Notes under the pieces: generated by a model
Seen by the model: only the letters and a program-made list of their open reading frames with translations
What the model was told of the DNA's origin: nothing
Databases searched by the model: none
Translations under genes and position numbers: made by a program
Assembly (NCBI RefSeq): GCF_947489565.1
Contig: NZ_CANLEA010000033.1
Span: forward strand, 1-45,799
From: an uncultured Kordia sp.
GTDB lineage: Bacteria > Bacteroidota > Bacteroidia > Flavobacteriales > Flavobacteriaceae
Length of the DNA stretch: 45,799 nucleotides
Direction: 5' to 3'
Shown: piece after piece, positions 8,819-17,693 of the stretch
How positions within the stretch are numbered: position 1 is the stretch's first letter
Layout of the letters: each line of letters begins with the position of its first letter

Positions 8819-10039
8819 TCAAAGTATTTCAGCCACCACAAAAGTACTTCCTCCAATGTACATGACATCGTTATCCGTAGTTTTAGCTTTTGCTGCAATA
8901 TAGGCTTCTGAAACTGAATTATATACATTTCCACTTAGACCAAATTCTTCCGCTTTTTGCTGTAATTCATAAACATCTAAAGCACGATCTATTTTTGGAC
9001 TACAGAAATAATAATATGCATTTTTAGGAAATAGCGGGAATATTTTATCTAAATTTTTGTCACTCACAACCCCAAAAACGATATGCAATTCTTGAAAATC
9101 TTCTTTTTGCAATTGTTCCATGACAATTTGCAAACCTTCTTTGTTATGTGCTGTATCGCAAATTATTTTTGGAACTTCAGATACGATTTGCCATCTCCCT
9201 TGGAGGTTTGTATTTGAAACTACATTTAATAATCCGTTTTGAATATGTTTTTCTTCTATCTGAAAGCTTTTTAGCAATCGAATGGCCTGCACTGCCGATT
9301 TGTAATTTTTCTGCTGGTAATCTCCTAAAAGATCTGTTTGATAGATTTGTTGAATTGTTTTTTCTGCTAGATATACTTCTGAATTCAAATTCTCAGCTTT
9401 TTCGACAAAAACAGGAAAGGTTTCTTTGTGATATTCTCCAATCACTACAGGGATATTTTTTTTGACAATTCCTGCTTTCTCAGCTGCTATTTTTGCCAAT
9501 GTATTTCCTAAAAATTGCACATGATCCAATCCTATGTTTGTAATCACACTGACTTCTGGAGTAATGATATTTGTAGAATCTAATCGCCCACCTAAACCAA
9601 CTTCTATAACTGCTATATCAACTTCCTGCTGCGCAAAATAGTTAAAAGCCATTGCGACAGTCAATTCAAAAAACGAAAGATTTTCTGAAGTTACATAGAT
9701 ATTATAATCTCTTACAAATTCAAGAGTTGCCTTATGAGAAATCATTTCGCCATTCACGCGAATGCGCTCTCTAAACTCTTTTAAATGCGGAGACGTATAC
9801 AAACCGACTTTATAACCTGCTTCTTGAAGTACAGAAGCAATCATATGGCTTGTAGAACCTTTTCCGTTGGTTCCAGCCACATGTATACTTTTAAATTTTG
9901 TATGAGGACTTTTTAAATGCTCCGCAAACTTGGTAATTTTCACTAAATCCCATGCTCCCGAATTGTTTGAAGCACCTTTTTTTTGATAAGAAGCTTCATA
10001 TTGTGCTTCCAACCATTGCAAGGCTTTTTTATCTGTCAT
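8819..10039 (-). CDS. folC: Folylpolyglutamate synthase / dihydrofolate synthase FolC
   Basis: FolC is a cytoplasmic Mur-ligase-superfamily enzyme that joins glutamate to dihydropteroate and to folates using ATP. The 406-aa product has the P-loop HVAGTNGKGSTSHMIAS (about residues 53-69). Further family blocks are YTSPHLKEFRERIRVNG, VIEVGLGGRLDSTN, TNIGLDHVQFLGNT, EKAGI and, towards the C-terminus, CDTAHNKEG. Length matches the bacterial family. It is the last gene of the exbB-exbD-exbD-like-tonB-folC run, ten bases after tonB on the minus strand, so it is probably cotranscribed with that system, although the biochemical link is unclear. Confidence 0.93.
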   Translation of the reverse strand: MTDKKALQWLEAQYEASYQKKGASNNSGAWDLVKITKFAEHLKSPHTKFKSIHVAGTNGKGSTSHMIASVLQEAGYKVGLYTSPHLKEFRERIRVNGEMISHKATLEFVRDYNIYVTSENLSFFELTVAMAFNYFAQQEVDIAVIEVGLGGRLDSTNIITPEVSVITNIGLDHVQFLGNTLAKIAAEKAGIVKKNIPVVIGEYHKETFPVFVEKAENLNSEVYLAEKTIQQIYQTDLLGDYQQKNYKSAVQAIRLLKSFQIEEKHIQNGLLNVVSNTNLQGRWQIVSEVPKIICDTAHNKEGLQIVMEQLQKEDFQELHIVFGVVSDKNLDKIFPLFPKNAYYYFCSPKIDRALDVYELQQKAEEFGLSGNVYNSVSEAYIAAKAKTTDNDVMYIGGSTFVVAEIL

Positions 10040-10049
10040 TAAAAAAGTA

Positions 10050-10943
10050 CTATTGTCCTAATTTGAAATTCACCACTATAAAGCCAACTTGTGTAGTTGG
10101 TGCTTTTGAATCTTTATTCCAACGGTACTCATATGCAGCCTTTTCTGCCGGTTTTAAGAGGCATTTAGCACTGTTTGTAGTTCCTTTTACTCCAGCAACG
10201 GCATCAATTACTTTCCCTGCACGATTTACAGTAATTTTCACAACTACACGTCCAGCTTCGTTACAATCTTGCTTATCTACATTTCCTCCACTAAGCTTGC
10301 TTCTTCCATTTAAACCATAACCTCCTGCGCCACCGCCGCCTGTACCTGGTGCACCATAATAACTTGTCGCATATGGATCTCCATCTGGATTTCCTTTGTT
10401 TCCATCTCCATCATTTGGCCCTTCTCCTTCTCCATCGTCACTTCCAGTACCACCTTCACTATTTAAGTCTTTCGTCAGCGCTTCAAAATCTGCTTTCTTT
10501 TTTGCTTCTTCAGCTTTCTTTTTTGCTTCCGCTTCTGCTTTTGCCTTTGCAATACGATCTGCTTCTGCTTTCTTTTTAGCATCTTCGTCTGCTTTACGCT
10601 TTTTTTCTTCTTCTGCCTTTTTTATGGCAATTGCCTCTTCAGAGTCTTGGGTTACTACTTCTTCAGCTGCAGACGTATCTGGTTGCGTTTCTTCTACAGG
10701 TTCCGTTTCTTGAGGCTGCTCTACTTCTTCTTGTTGAGATTTCGCTACAGGTTTTGGATTTTTTTGTGTTTCCACCTGACCTTTTCCTGTATCTGTAGTT
10801 CCAAAGTTTACGGCAATTCCGCTTTCCTCTGGCGGATTCATGTATTTCATTCCAAATACAAACATTAATAATAATAGAATAACCATCAACACTGTTGTAA
10901 TAGTTGCTGATTTTCGTTTGTGTTCTGTATTGAATATTGACAT
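10050..10943 (-). CDS. tonB: TonB-family energy transducer
   Basis: This protein probably transmits proton-motive energy from the ExbB/ExbD motor to outer-membrane receptors. The 297-aa product has a short cytoplasmic start and one membrane helix (about residues 14-33, rich in Val/Leu/Met). A long Pro/Glu/Gln- then Lys/Ala/Glu-rich periplasmic linker follows (about residues 50-160). After that come a Gly/Asp-rich stretch and a C-terminal domain of about 75 residues with GRVVVKITVNRAGKVIDAVAG, as in Bacteroidota TonB/TolA-like transducers. A Cys pair (QDCNEAG and AKCLLKP) lies in that domain. It follows the exbD-like gene by six bases and precedes folC by ten. TolA-like function is the main alternative. 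Confidence 0.82.
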   Translation of the reverse strand: MSIFNTEHKRKSATITTVLMVILLLLMFVFGMKYMNPPEESGIAVNFGTTDTGKGQVETQKNPKPVAKSQQEEVEQPQETEPVEETQPDTSAAEEVVTQDSEEAIAIKKAEEEKKRKADEDAKKKAEADRIAKAKAEAEAKKKAEEAKKKADFEALTKDLNSEGGTGSDDGEGEGPNDGDGNKGNPDGDPYATSYYGAPGTGGGGAGGYGLNGRSKLSGGNVDKQDCNEAGRVVVKITVNRAGKVIDAVAGVKGTTNSAKCLLKPAEKAAYEYRWNKDSKAPTTQVGFIVVNFKLGQ

Positions 10944-10949
10944 AATACT

Positions 10950-11333
10950 TTATTTTAGTGCTGTTTCAAGAATAATCTCATAATTATTTTTTCTTGCAAT
11001 TTCCATAATATCTCCCATAATTTCCAGAGAAATATTCTCTATTATTTTTAGCGTTATGACTGGATTTGCATACCCTTCAAATTGTATTTTTAATACTTCC
11101 TCAAGCTGATTAACATCAATTTTCGTTCCATCAAGGAAAACATCTAAATTTTCTTCAACTCGAATTCTTATTGTTTTTTTAGTTTTCGCTTGTTGAACCT
11201 CAACATCAGTTACTTTTTCTGATAGGTTTTCTAAATAATTCGCGAAATACGCTAAACCAGCTAAAAAGAGTACACCTGCAATAAAAACGAAGGGCAAATT
11301 AAATTTTTTATTCCTTGTTTCAAGCAAACTCAT
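10950..11333 (-). CDS. ExbD-like protein lacking the proton-path aspartate
   Basis: A 127-aa paralogue of the neighbouring ExbD. One membrane helix lies at about residues 13-32, followed by a periplasmic domain. That domain aligns throughout with ExbD: LDVFLDGTKI against LQVYIDSDRV, and MEIARKNNYEIILE against MDIANKNKYKIILA. The membrane helix (FNLPFVFIAGVLFLAGLAYF) has no acidic residue, whereas ExbD/TolR normally have an essential Asp there, present in the upstream copy. It can therefore hardly conduct protons itself and may act as a structural partner in the pentameric channel or stator. Its start codon shares one base with the exbD stop (TAATG), which indicates translational coupling. Confidence 0.75.
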   Translation of the reverse strand: MSLLETRNKKFNLPFVFIAGVLFLAGLAYFANYLENLSEKVTDVEVQQAKTKKTIRIRVEENLDVFLDGTKIDVNQLEEVLKIQFEGYANPVITLKIIENISLEIMGDIMEIARKNNYEIILETALK

Positions 11334-11719
11334 TATTGCGGTCGAACAGCTAAAATGATTTTATATTTATTTTTATTTGCAATATCCATGATATTCACTG
11401 CCTTTTCGATAGGAACACCTTCTTCAGCTCTTAATATTATTGTTGGAGAATCTTGCCCTCTCAACTTCGCTTTTAGCTTTGCTTCCAATTGCCCTTCTCG
11501 CACTCGATCCGAATCTATATATACTTGCAAATTTTTCTTGATACTTACAGCTACATTTTGCGTGTTTGTTGATTTTCCTTTGGCTTTCGGCAAGAGTAAA
11601 TCAAGTGCGTTTGGTGAATTAGATGTTAACATAAAAAACACCAATAATAAGAATACGATATCTGTCATGGACGACATACTAAATTCTGGACTTACTTTAT
11701 TTCTACCTCTTAACTTCAT
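11333..11719 (-). CDS. exbD: Biopolymer transport protein ExbD
   Basis: ExbD is the inner-membrane proton-channel subunit that works with ExbB to energise TonB. The 128-aa product has a cytoplasmic start and the transmembrane motif MTDIVFLLLVFFMLTS, with the essential Asp at residue 20, then the periplasmic domain with VYIDSDRV, PTIILRAEEGVPIEKAVNIMDIA and a C-terminal ILAVRPQ. This is normal ExbD/TolR length. It follows exbB by nine bases and overlaps the exbD-like gene by one base, so it sits inside a tight operon. Confidence 0.9.
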   Translation of the reverse strand: MKLRGRNKVSPEFSMSSMTDIVFLLLVFFMLTSNSPNALDLLLPKAKGKSTNTQNVAVSIKKNLQVYIDSDRVREGQLEAKLKAKLRGQDSPTIILRAEEGVPIEKAVNIMDIANKNKYKIILAVRPQ

Positions 11720-11728
11720 AGATTCAGG

Positions 11729-12415
11729 TTATACAGGTTCGTTTAATAAATCTAAGAAGTCTACCGCATTTGCTTCCATTTGGTGCACTACTTTGTCTGT
11801 TTTCACAACCAAATGATTGTACCCAATATACGCAATAATTCCCACAATTAAACCAGCAACTGTTGTCGTCATCGCAGTGTAAATACCTCCTGCAAGTGAT
11901 CCCATTTCGGCTTGACCGCCACTTGTTGCCATTTCACGGAAGGCGATAATCATACCGATTACCGTTCCTAAAAATCCAATCATGGGCCCTGCCCCAGCTA
12001 TAGTTGCCAAAATACTTACATTTTTTTCGAGTTTGTACACTTCTAAAGTACCTGCATTTTCAATAGCCTTGTTAATATCTTCTAAGGGTTTTCCAATTCG
12101 AGAAATTCCTTTTTCTGTTAATCTTGCCACCGGAGAATCTGTTTGTGCACATAACATTTTTGCAGCATCTAGTTTTCCAGCAGAGACATTATCTCGAATT
12201 TGATTCATAAAATTCTTATCTATTTTTGAAGCTGCTTTGATTGCAAATGTTCGCTCAAAATAAATATACAATGCAACGGCAAGCATTAGCAACAAAATAC
12301 TGATAATAATAATACTACCAATTCCTCCATCAAGAATTAATTGTATTATAGAGAATGTTTCTTCTTGAGGCTCAGTATTTTCAACAGCTGTTGTTGGGGT
12401 TTGAAATAATAACAT
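11729..12415 (-). CDS. exbB: MotA/TolQ/ExbB proton channel protein
   Basis: ExbB is the inner-membrane scaffold of the TonB-energising motor. The 228-aa product has three membrane helices: about residues 29-50 (GSIIIISILLLMLAVALYIYF), 127-150 and 170-192. The family signature GAGPMIGFLGTVIGMIIAFREMA appears at about residues 140-162, followed by GGIYTAMTTTVAGLIVGIIAYIGY, the second pore helix. The long Gln/Glu-rich N-terminus is typical of the Bacteroidota group. It is the first gene of the exbB-exbD-exbD-like-tonB-folC set and lies 66 bases downstream of nhaD. TolQ function is the alternative, but the linked TonB-like gene favours ExbB. Confidence 0.9.
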   Translation of the reverse strand: MLLFQTPTTAVENTEPQEETFSIIQLILDGGIGSIIIISILLLMLAVALYIYFERTFAIKAASKIDKNFMNQIRDNVSAGKLDAAKMLCAQTDSPVARLTEKGISRIGKPLEDINKAIENAGTLEVYKLEKNVSILATIAGAGPMIGFLGTVIGMIIAFREMATSGGQAEMGSLAGGIYTAMTTTVAGLIVGIIAYIGYNHLVVKTDKVVHQMEANAVDFLDLLNEPV

Positions 12416-12481
12416 AGTTGTTTTTTGATTTAGACTATAATAACGGTGTTTTTTTTAATTAAGTATACGGTGCTGATATAC

Positions 12482-13900
12482 TTAGAACAAGGTTCGCATG
12501 ACCATGAAAGCTATTGAACCGATAAGGAATCCAATAAAGGCTAACCAAGATATTTTTTTAAGATACCAAAAGAAGTCTATTTTTTCCATTCCCATAGCTA
12601 CAACTCCAGCAGCCGAACCAATAATTAACATACTTCCTCCCGTTCCTGCAGCAAAAGCAATAAAGTGCCATAGTTCGTGATCTAAAGGCTCTGTAAACAT
12701 TCCTAAACTTGCTGCTACTAATGGTACATTATCAATTACTGCCGAACCTACTCCAAGTGCCATAACTACTAAGTCTGAAACTCCTCCTTCATGCATTTCT
12801 GTACCTAATTGTGGCGTAGCATCTTTTAACCAATCTGCAAAGTTGAACAGTAATCCCAGAGATTCCAGGGCTGCTACAGCCATTAATATTCCTAAGAAGA
12901 ATAAGATACTTGGCAATTCAATTTTTGATAAAGAATGATGTACCGGACTGTGATGTGCAGATCCGCCATCGGCATCATGCCCTTCGTTTGCTCCAACTGA
13001 AGCCATTGTAAATTTGGAGTTACTATATATTTCTGCAAATATTGCCACTACCGAAAGTGATAACATCATTCCCACATATGGTGGTAAATGTGTTACTACT
13101 TTAAAAATAGGTACGAAAATAATAGCTGATAACCCTAAATATAACATGGTTGGCCCAAAACGATGTGTTTTGTTCTCTTCTACTCCTTCTTCTTCATCAG
13201 GCAAATTACCTTGAAATGGTTTTAGGAATGAAGCAATAAATGTTGGAACTATCATACATAATAATGATGGTACGAATAAGTATCCAAATAGTTTTCCTGT
13301 AGACACTTTATCTCCAATCCATAACATCGTTGTGGTAACATCTCCAATTGGTGACCATGCACCACCTGCATTTGCTGCAATGATAATTAAACCTGCATAC
13401 CAAATACGAATGTTTCTATCGGAAATGATTTTTTGTAAGATGGAAATCAACACTATTGTTGCTGTAAGATTGTCTATGATAGCAGATAAAATAAATGCTA
13501 AGAATCCAAAAATCCAGAGAACACGCTTTTTACTTCGGGTCTTGATAAAGCTTTTTATTGTTGCAAAACCATTGAAATAATCAATAATTTCTACAATAGT
13601 CATCGCTCCAAGCAAGAAGACCAAAATTTCTGCGGTTTTCCCCAAATGGTGCAATAGACCTTCTTCCATCATGTGCATCTTTTCGGGTTTGGCAAGTTCT
13701 CCAAAACCACCATCTCCGCCGACGAGCGCATGTGCTCCTGAGTCAAACCAATTTTGAAAATCTTCGATTCCAAAAGCGATAAATGCCCAACAAATTGCCA
13801 TCATGGCTAATGCGGGAATGAGCTTATCAATTTTTAAGTTGTGTTCTAAGGTTATGGCTAAATATCCTAAGACAAATACGGCTATTATTGCTGATTCCAT
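12482..13900 (-). CDS. nhaD: Na+/H+ antiporter NhaD
   Basis: NhaD is an inner-membrane sodium/proton antiporter of the ion-transporter superfamily, common in marine and halophilic bacteria. The 472-aa product is almost wholly hydrophobic with about a dozen membrane segments. NhaD-like blocks include ILSAIIDNLTATIVLISIL and IIAANAGGAWSPIGDVTTTMLW near residues 137-195, and the C-terminal SAVIDNVPLVAA and GTGGSMLIIGSAAGVVAM. A His/Asp-rich loop (HDADGGSAHHSPVHHS) lies near residue 305 in a cytoplasmic or periplasmic turn. The gene starts 21 bases after the dehydrogenase gene stop, so it is probably cotranscribed with it. It suggests an Na+-rich, probably marine, habitat. Confidence 0.92.
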   Translation of the reverse strand: MESAIIAVFVLGYLAITLEHNLKIDKLIPALAMMAICWAFIAFGIEDFQNWFDSGAHALVGGDGGFGELAKPEKMHMMEEGLLHHLGKTAEILVFLLGAMTIVEIIDYFNGFATIKSFIKTRSKKRVLWIFGFLAFILSAIIDNLTATIVLISILQKIISDRNIRIWYAGLIIIAANAGGAWSPIGDVTTTMLWIGDKVSTGKLFGYLFVPSLLCMIVPTFIASFLKPFQGNLPDEEEGVEENKTHRFGPTMLYLGLSAIIFVPIFKVVTHLPPYVGMMLSLSVVAIFAEIYSNSKFTMASVGANEGHDADGGSAHHSPVHHSLSKIELPSILFFLGILMAVAALESLGLLFNFADWLKDATPQLGTEMHEGGVSDLVVMALGVGSAVIDNVPLVAASLGMFTEPLDHELWHFIAFAAGTGGSMLIIGSAAGVVAMGMEKIDFFWYLKKISWLAFIGFLIGSIAFMVMRTLF

Positions 13901-13921
13901 TTCTATTTTTTATGTTGATGT

Positions 13922-15148
13922 TTAGACTAATTCTTTTAATGCAATTTCAAAAGCTGTTTTACTTACATCTACTTTTGATGCATTTCGTTTGAATGTATTT
14001 TGTAATGCTTTTTTGATAATTCTAGAAGTATCTTCAAAGATAGCTTCATCGGTCATGGATACTCTGCGTTCCATAAAATAAGCAAACACACGTGCCATTC
14101 CGCAATTTGAGATAAAATCCGGAATTAAACTCACTTTTTGATCGGTATGTTCCATGATAGATCCAAAGAAAATTTCCTTGTCTGCAAACGGTACATTTGC
14201 ACCACAGGTAATAACTTCCAATCCAGTATCAATCATTTTATCAATTTGCTCTTGCGTAATCAATCGTGATGCGGCACATGGTGCAAAAATCTCTGTTGGC
14301 AATTCCCAAATACGTTGATTTATTTCTTCAAATGGAATCATGTTATCTGCTACAAGCGTATTTCCATCTTTATTCAAGTAAAACTGCTTGATTTCGTCAT
14401 TAGAGAATCCTTCTTCGTTGATAACGCCTCCAACTCGATCAATAATTCCGACTATTTTTGCGCCCATTTGAGACAAATAGTACGCTGCTGCTGCTCCAAC
14501 ATTTCCAAAACCTTGTACAATAGCACGTTTTCCTTTGATGGATCCGCCATAAATATCATAAAAATGACGCGCTGCTTCAGCCACACCGAAACCAGTAATC
14601 ATATCGGCAATTGTGTACTTACGAGAAACATCTGGAGAATAATTGTCACTTTCAATGACTTTGATTACGCCCATACGTAACTGACCAATTCTATTAATTT
14701 TATCTGCAACTGTTGGTTTAAAATGCCCATTAAAGACACCTTCTTGCGGATGCCAAACACCGCTATCTTCGGTAATTGGGATTACTTCATGAATTTCGTC
14801 AACATTTAAATCTCCTCCCGTTCCGTAGTAACTTTTTAATAAAGGTGCTACTGCTTGATACCAACGTTTTAATACGCCATTTTTTCGCGGATCACGTGGA
14901 TCAAAATTAATTCCCGATTTTGCGCCTCCAATTGCAGGACCAGAAACTGTAAATTTTACTTCCATGGTTTTCGCTAACGAAAGGACTTCATTCATATCCA
15001 AGCCTTTGCGCATGCGCGTTCCACCTCCTGCTGCACCTCCACGAAGTGAGTTGATTACCGTCCAACCTTCCGCATCTGTTTCAGGATCTTTCCAGTTGAA
15101 AATGATCTCAGGTGCTTTATTTTCGTATATTTTGAGTAATTCTTTCAA
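13922..15148 (-). CDS. Glu/Leu/Phe/Val-type amino-acid dehydrogenase
   Basis: This is an NAD(P)-dependent oxidative deaminase of the Glu/Leu/Phe/Val dehydrogenase family, cytoplasmic. The 408-aa protein has the N-terminal catalytic domain with LRGGAAGGGTRMRKG, VSGPAIGGAKSGI (catalytic Lys in GGAKSGI) and YYGTGGDLNVDE. The Rossmann domain has VQGFGNVGAAAAYYL and later ITCGANVPF. It is longer than typical leucine dehydrogenase (about 360 aa) and shorter than hexameric glutamate dehydrogenase (about 450 aa). The true substrate cannot be read from sequence; branched-chain amino acids or glutamate are both possible. It lies between anmK (88 bases upstream) and nhaD. Confidence 0.88.
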   Translation of the reverse strand: MKELLKIYENKAPEIIFNWKDPETDAEGWTVINSLRGGAAGGGTRMRKGLDMNEVLSLAKTMEVKFTVSGPAIGGAKSGINFDPRDPRKNGVLKRWYQAVAPLLKSYYGTGGDLNVDEIHEVIPITEDSGVWHPQEGVFNGHFKPTVADKINRIGQLRMGVIKVIESDNYSPDVSRKYTIADMITGFGVAEAARHFYDIYGGSIKGKRAIVQGFGNVGAAAAYYLSQMGAKIVGIIDRVGGVINEEGFSNDEIKQFYLNKDGNTLVADNMIPFEEINQRIWELPTEIFAPCAASRLITQEQIDKMIDTGLEVITCGANVPFADKEIFFGSIMEHTDQKVSLIPDFISNCGMARVFAYFMERRVSMTDEAIFEDTSRIIKKALQNTFKRNASKVDVSKTAFEIALKELV

Positions 15149-15236
15149 GTATTTGTATTTAGTGTACTATAGTTTGTATTCTAGCAAATATAAAAATTGT
15201 TCGCTTCTTAGAGGCAAACATTTAAGACAATTTAAC

Positions 15237-16301
15237 TTAATGATAATCGTAAATTTTCCCAGAGCTATGATCTTGGGTTGCGCCTGTAACACTTTTCAGA
15301 CAATTTACTTCATTGCGCAAGCGTAACACACCTAAAAACCCAAAGATTAGCGCTTCTTTGTATTCTATCAATTCATCGGCAGGTTTTACCAAATCGAGTT
15401 CTTTATGATAATGAATTCTGCCTAATAAATAATCGTTGTATGCACCGCCGCCTGTGACTAGTATTTTCGATCTGATCTTAAAGTTTTTTGCCAGTTGTCT
15501 TGCTGCATGTTCTGTAAATGTTCGCAAAAGATCTTTTTCTTTTCTTTTAAATGCTTCTAATCGGGGAAATATTTCTTTTTGAACCCATTCCAATCCTAAT
15601 GATTTTGGTGGAAGCTGTTTGTAATACGGTAAGTTATCTAATTCTGAACCTAAACTTAATAGATATTCGCCCGATTTTGCCAATTTTCCTTTATCATCAT
15701 AATCAAACCCTAATTGCTTTGCATATTTATTCAACACAATATTTACGGGACAAATGTCATACGCAATACGTTTTCCTTCTTTATGAAAAGACACATTTGC
15801 GAATCCGCCCAAATTCAAACAATAATCATATTCAGAAAATAACAATTCGTCTCCAATTGGCACTAAAGGTGCGCCTTGTCCGCCAAGTTTCACATCTTGC
15901 ACTCTAAAATCACAAACTATTGTTTTTACATGATGTTTCAATAAACCTCCTAATTCTGGCAAATTGCCTATTTGATGAGTAATTCCTTTTTCTGGTTGAT
16001 GCAAAATAGTGTGTCCATGTGAACATACAGCATCTACATCCGTAATGTTATGTTTTTCTATAAACGAATTGATAACCTTGGCCAATTCCTTCGTGTAGTA
16101 TGTATCAAAGCGTCCTAAATCTCGATTATTATAATGAATAGCATCTTGCAAATCTTTCTCCATTATTTTATGATACGGAATGGTTTCCGCCACTAGAATT
16201 TTAAATTTCCAGTGTGCTGCTTTTTCGAAATGTATATAGGCTAAATCAATTCCATCGAGGGAAGTTCCTGACATGACACCAATCACTTTGTACTGACTCA
16301 T
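15237..16301 (-). CDS. anmK: Anhydro-N-acetylmuramic acid kinase AnmK
   Basis: AnmK phosphorylates and opens 1,6-anhydro-MurNAc, recycling peptidoglycan fragments in the cytoplasm. I place the start at 16301 (MSQYKVIGVMSGTSLDG); the reading frame is open 16 codons further upstream but that extension does not fit the family. The 354-aa product has the ATP-binding motif GVMSGTSLDGIDLAY at residues 8-22, VDAVCSHGHTILHQP, CDFRVQDVKLGGQGAPLVPIG, LNLGGFANVS and the C-terminal ILVTGGGAYNDYL. All fit AnmK. It is divergent from the acyl-CoA dehydrogenase gene and heads the minus-strand run into the dehydrogenase and nhaD. Confidence 0.92.
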   Translation of the reverse strand: MSQYKVIGVMSGTSLDGIDLAYIHFEKAAHWKFKILVAETIPYHKIMEKDLQDAIHYNNRDLGRFDTYYTKELAKVINSFIEKHNITDVDAVCSHGHTILHQPEKGITHQIGNLPELGGLLKHHVKTIVCDFRVQDVKLGGQGAPLVPIGDELLFSEYDYCLNLGGFANVSFHKEGKRIAYDICPVNIVLNKYAKQLGFDYDDKGKLAKSGEYLLSLGSELDNLPYYKQLPPKSLGLEWVQKEIFPRLEAFKRKEKDLLRTFTEHAARQLAKNFKIRSKILVTGGGAYNDYLLGRIHYHKELDLVKPADELIEYKEALIFGFLGVLRLRNEVNCLKSVTGATQDHSSGKIYDYH

Positions 16302-16404
16302 ATTGTAAATGTATTTAAAATTTATTGTTTTAAATTCACTTTTACACAAGATTGATAATTATCACTCCAATAAATTAAGAATTCCTAAAAATAAGTGCTT
16401 ATTA

Positions 16405-16435
16405 TTGAAAATCTGCTATTTTAGAATTATCTTTG
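16405..16435 (+). promoter_or_regulatory. Bacteroidota-type promoter for the acyl-CoA dehydrogenase
   Basis: TTG at 16405-16407, a 20-base spacer and TATCTTTG at 16428-16435, a perfect match to the -7 consensus TAnnTTTG. It lies 45 bases upstream of the ATG. Confidence 0.65.
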
Positions 16436-16480
16436 TGCGACTTTTTTAAAAATTTACTAATACAATTACAATATATAATT

Positions 16481-17623
16481 ATGGATTTTAATCTTACAGA
16501 GGAACACATGATGATTCGTGATGCAGCGAGAGATTTTGCGAGAACCGAATTACTTCCTGGAGTTATTGAACGTGATAATAAACAAGAGTTTCCAAATGAG
16601 TTGGTTCGTAAAATGGGCGAATTAGGATTTATGGGAATCATGGTAGATCCAAAATATGGAGGAAGCGGAATGGACACAATTTCTTATGTATTAATTATGG
16701 AAGAATTGTCTAAAATTGATGCATCTGCCTCTGTAATTGTATCTGTAAACAATTCATTAGTATGTTATGGTTTAGAAGCCTATGGTACTGAAGAGCAAAA
16801 ACAAAAGTATTTAACAAAGTTAGCAACTGGAGAAAATGTAGGAGCATTTTGTTTAAGTGAACCAGAAGCTGGAAGTGACGCTACTTCGCAAAAAACAACG
16901 GCGATTGACATGGGCGATCATTATGTAATTAATGGTACTAAAAACTGGATTACTAGTGGTGGACGCGCAGATGTATATTTAGTAATTGCACAGACAGATC
17001 GTGATAAAGGACATAGAGGAATTAACGCGTTTATCGTAGAAAGAGGAACGCCTGGTTTTGATATTGGTCCAAAAGAAGACAAATTAGGAATCCGCGGAAG
17101 CGACACGCATACCTTACAATTTAACGATGTTAAAGTTCCAAAAGAGAACAGAATTGGTGAAGATGGTTTTGGATTTAAGTTTGCGATGAAAACGCTTTCT
17201 GGTGGACGTATTGGAATTGCTGCACAAGCCTTAGGAATTGCTTCTGGAGCATATGAATTGGCATTGAAATATTCGAAAGAACGTAAAGCTTTTGGAACTG
17301 AAATTTGCAATCACCAAGCTATTGCTTTTAAATTAGCGGACATGTACACAGATATTACTGCTGCACGTCATTTAGTAATGCAAGCAGCTTGTAAGAAAGA
17401 TGCAAAAGAGAATTATGATATGGAAAGTGCTATGGCAAAGTTATTTGCTTCTAAAGTAGCAATGGAACATACCGTAGAGGCTGTTCAAATTCACGGAGGA
17501 AATGGTTTTGTAAAAGAATATCATGTAGAACGTTTGATGCGTGATGCTAAGATTACACAGATTTATGAAGGAACTTCTGAAATTCAAAAAATTGTAATTT
17601 CAAGAGGAGTTATTAAAGGATAA
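16481..17623 (+). CDS. Acyl-CoA dehydrogenase
   Basis: This is an FAD-dependent acyl-CoA dehydrogenase that oxidises acyl-CoA to enoyl-CoA in fatty-acid or branched-chain amino-acid breakdown, cytoplasmic. I start it at ATG 16481 (MDFNLTEEH), not at the upstream in-frame codon, because the family begins this way and the promoter lies between the two. The 380-aa protein has GAFCLSEPEAGSDATS (about residues 122-137), VINGTKNWITSGGRAD, the AFGTEICNHQAIAFKLADM block and, near the C-terminus, QIYEGTSEIQKIVISRGV, which contains the catalytic Glu of the short-chain/butyryl-CoA type. A hairpin terminator follows. Confidence 0.92.
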   Translation: MDFNLTEEHMMIRDAARDFARTELLPGVIERDNKQEFPNELVRKMGELGFMGIMVDPKYGGSGMDTISYVLIMEELSKIDASASVIVSVNNSLVCYGLEAYGTEEQKQKYLTKLATGENVGAFCLSEPEAGSDATSQKTTAIDMGDHYVINGTKNWITSGGRADVYLVIAQTDRDKGHRGINAFIVERGTPGFDIGPKEDKLGIRGSDTHTLQFNDVKVPKENRIGEDGFGFKFAMKTLSGGRIGIAAQALGIASGAYELALKYSKERKAFGTEICNHQAIAFKLADMYTDITAARHLVMQAACKKDAKENYDMESAMAKLFASKVAMEHTVEAVQIHGGNGFVKEYHVERLMRDAKITQIYEGTSEIQKIVISRGVIKG

Positions 17624-17644
17624 ACTCCATATATAGTATATAAA

Positions 17645-17674
17645 AACGCGTTGAACTTCTTCAACGCGTTTTTT
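17645..17674 (+). terminator. Rho-independent terminator after acyl-CoA dehydrogenase
   Basis: An 11-bp stem AACGCGTTGAA / TTCAACGCGTT with a CTTC loop and a T run. It lies between the convergent dehydrogenase and outer-membrane protein genes and may serve both strands. Confidence 0.9.
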
Positions 17675-17693
17675 GTTTTATAAAGTTATGTTT

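Noticed and set aside
10349-10868. Several plus-strand frames opposite the TonB gene
   Set aside because: They are low-complexity Leu/Ser/Phe-rich translations caused by the Lys/Ala/Glu repeats of the TonB linker on the other strand.
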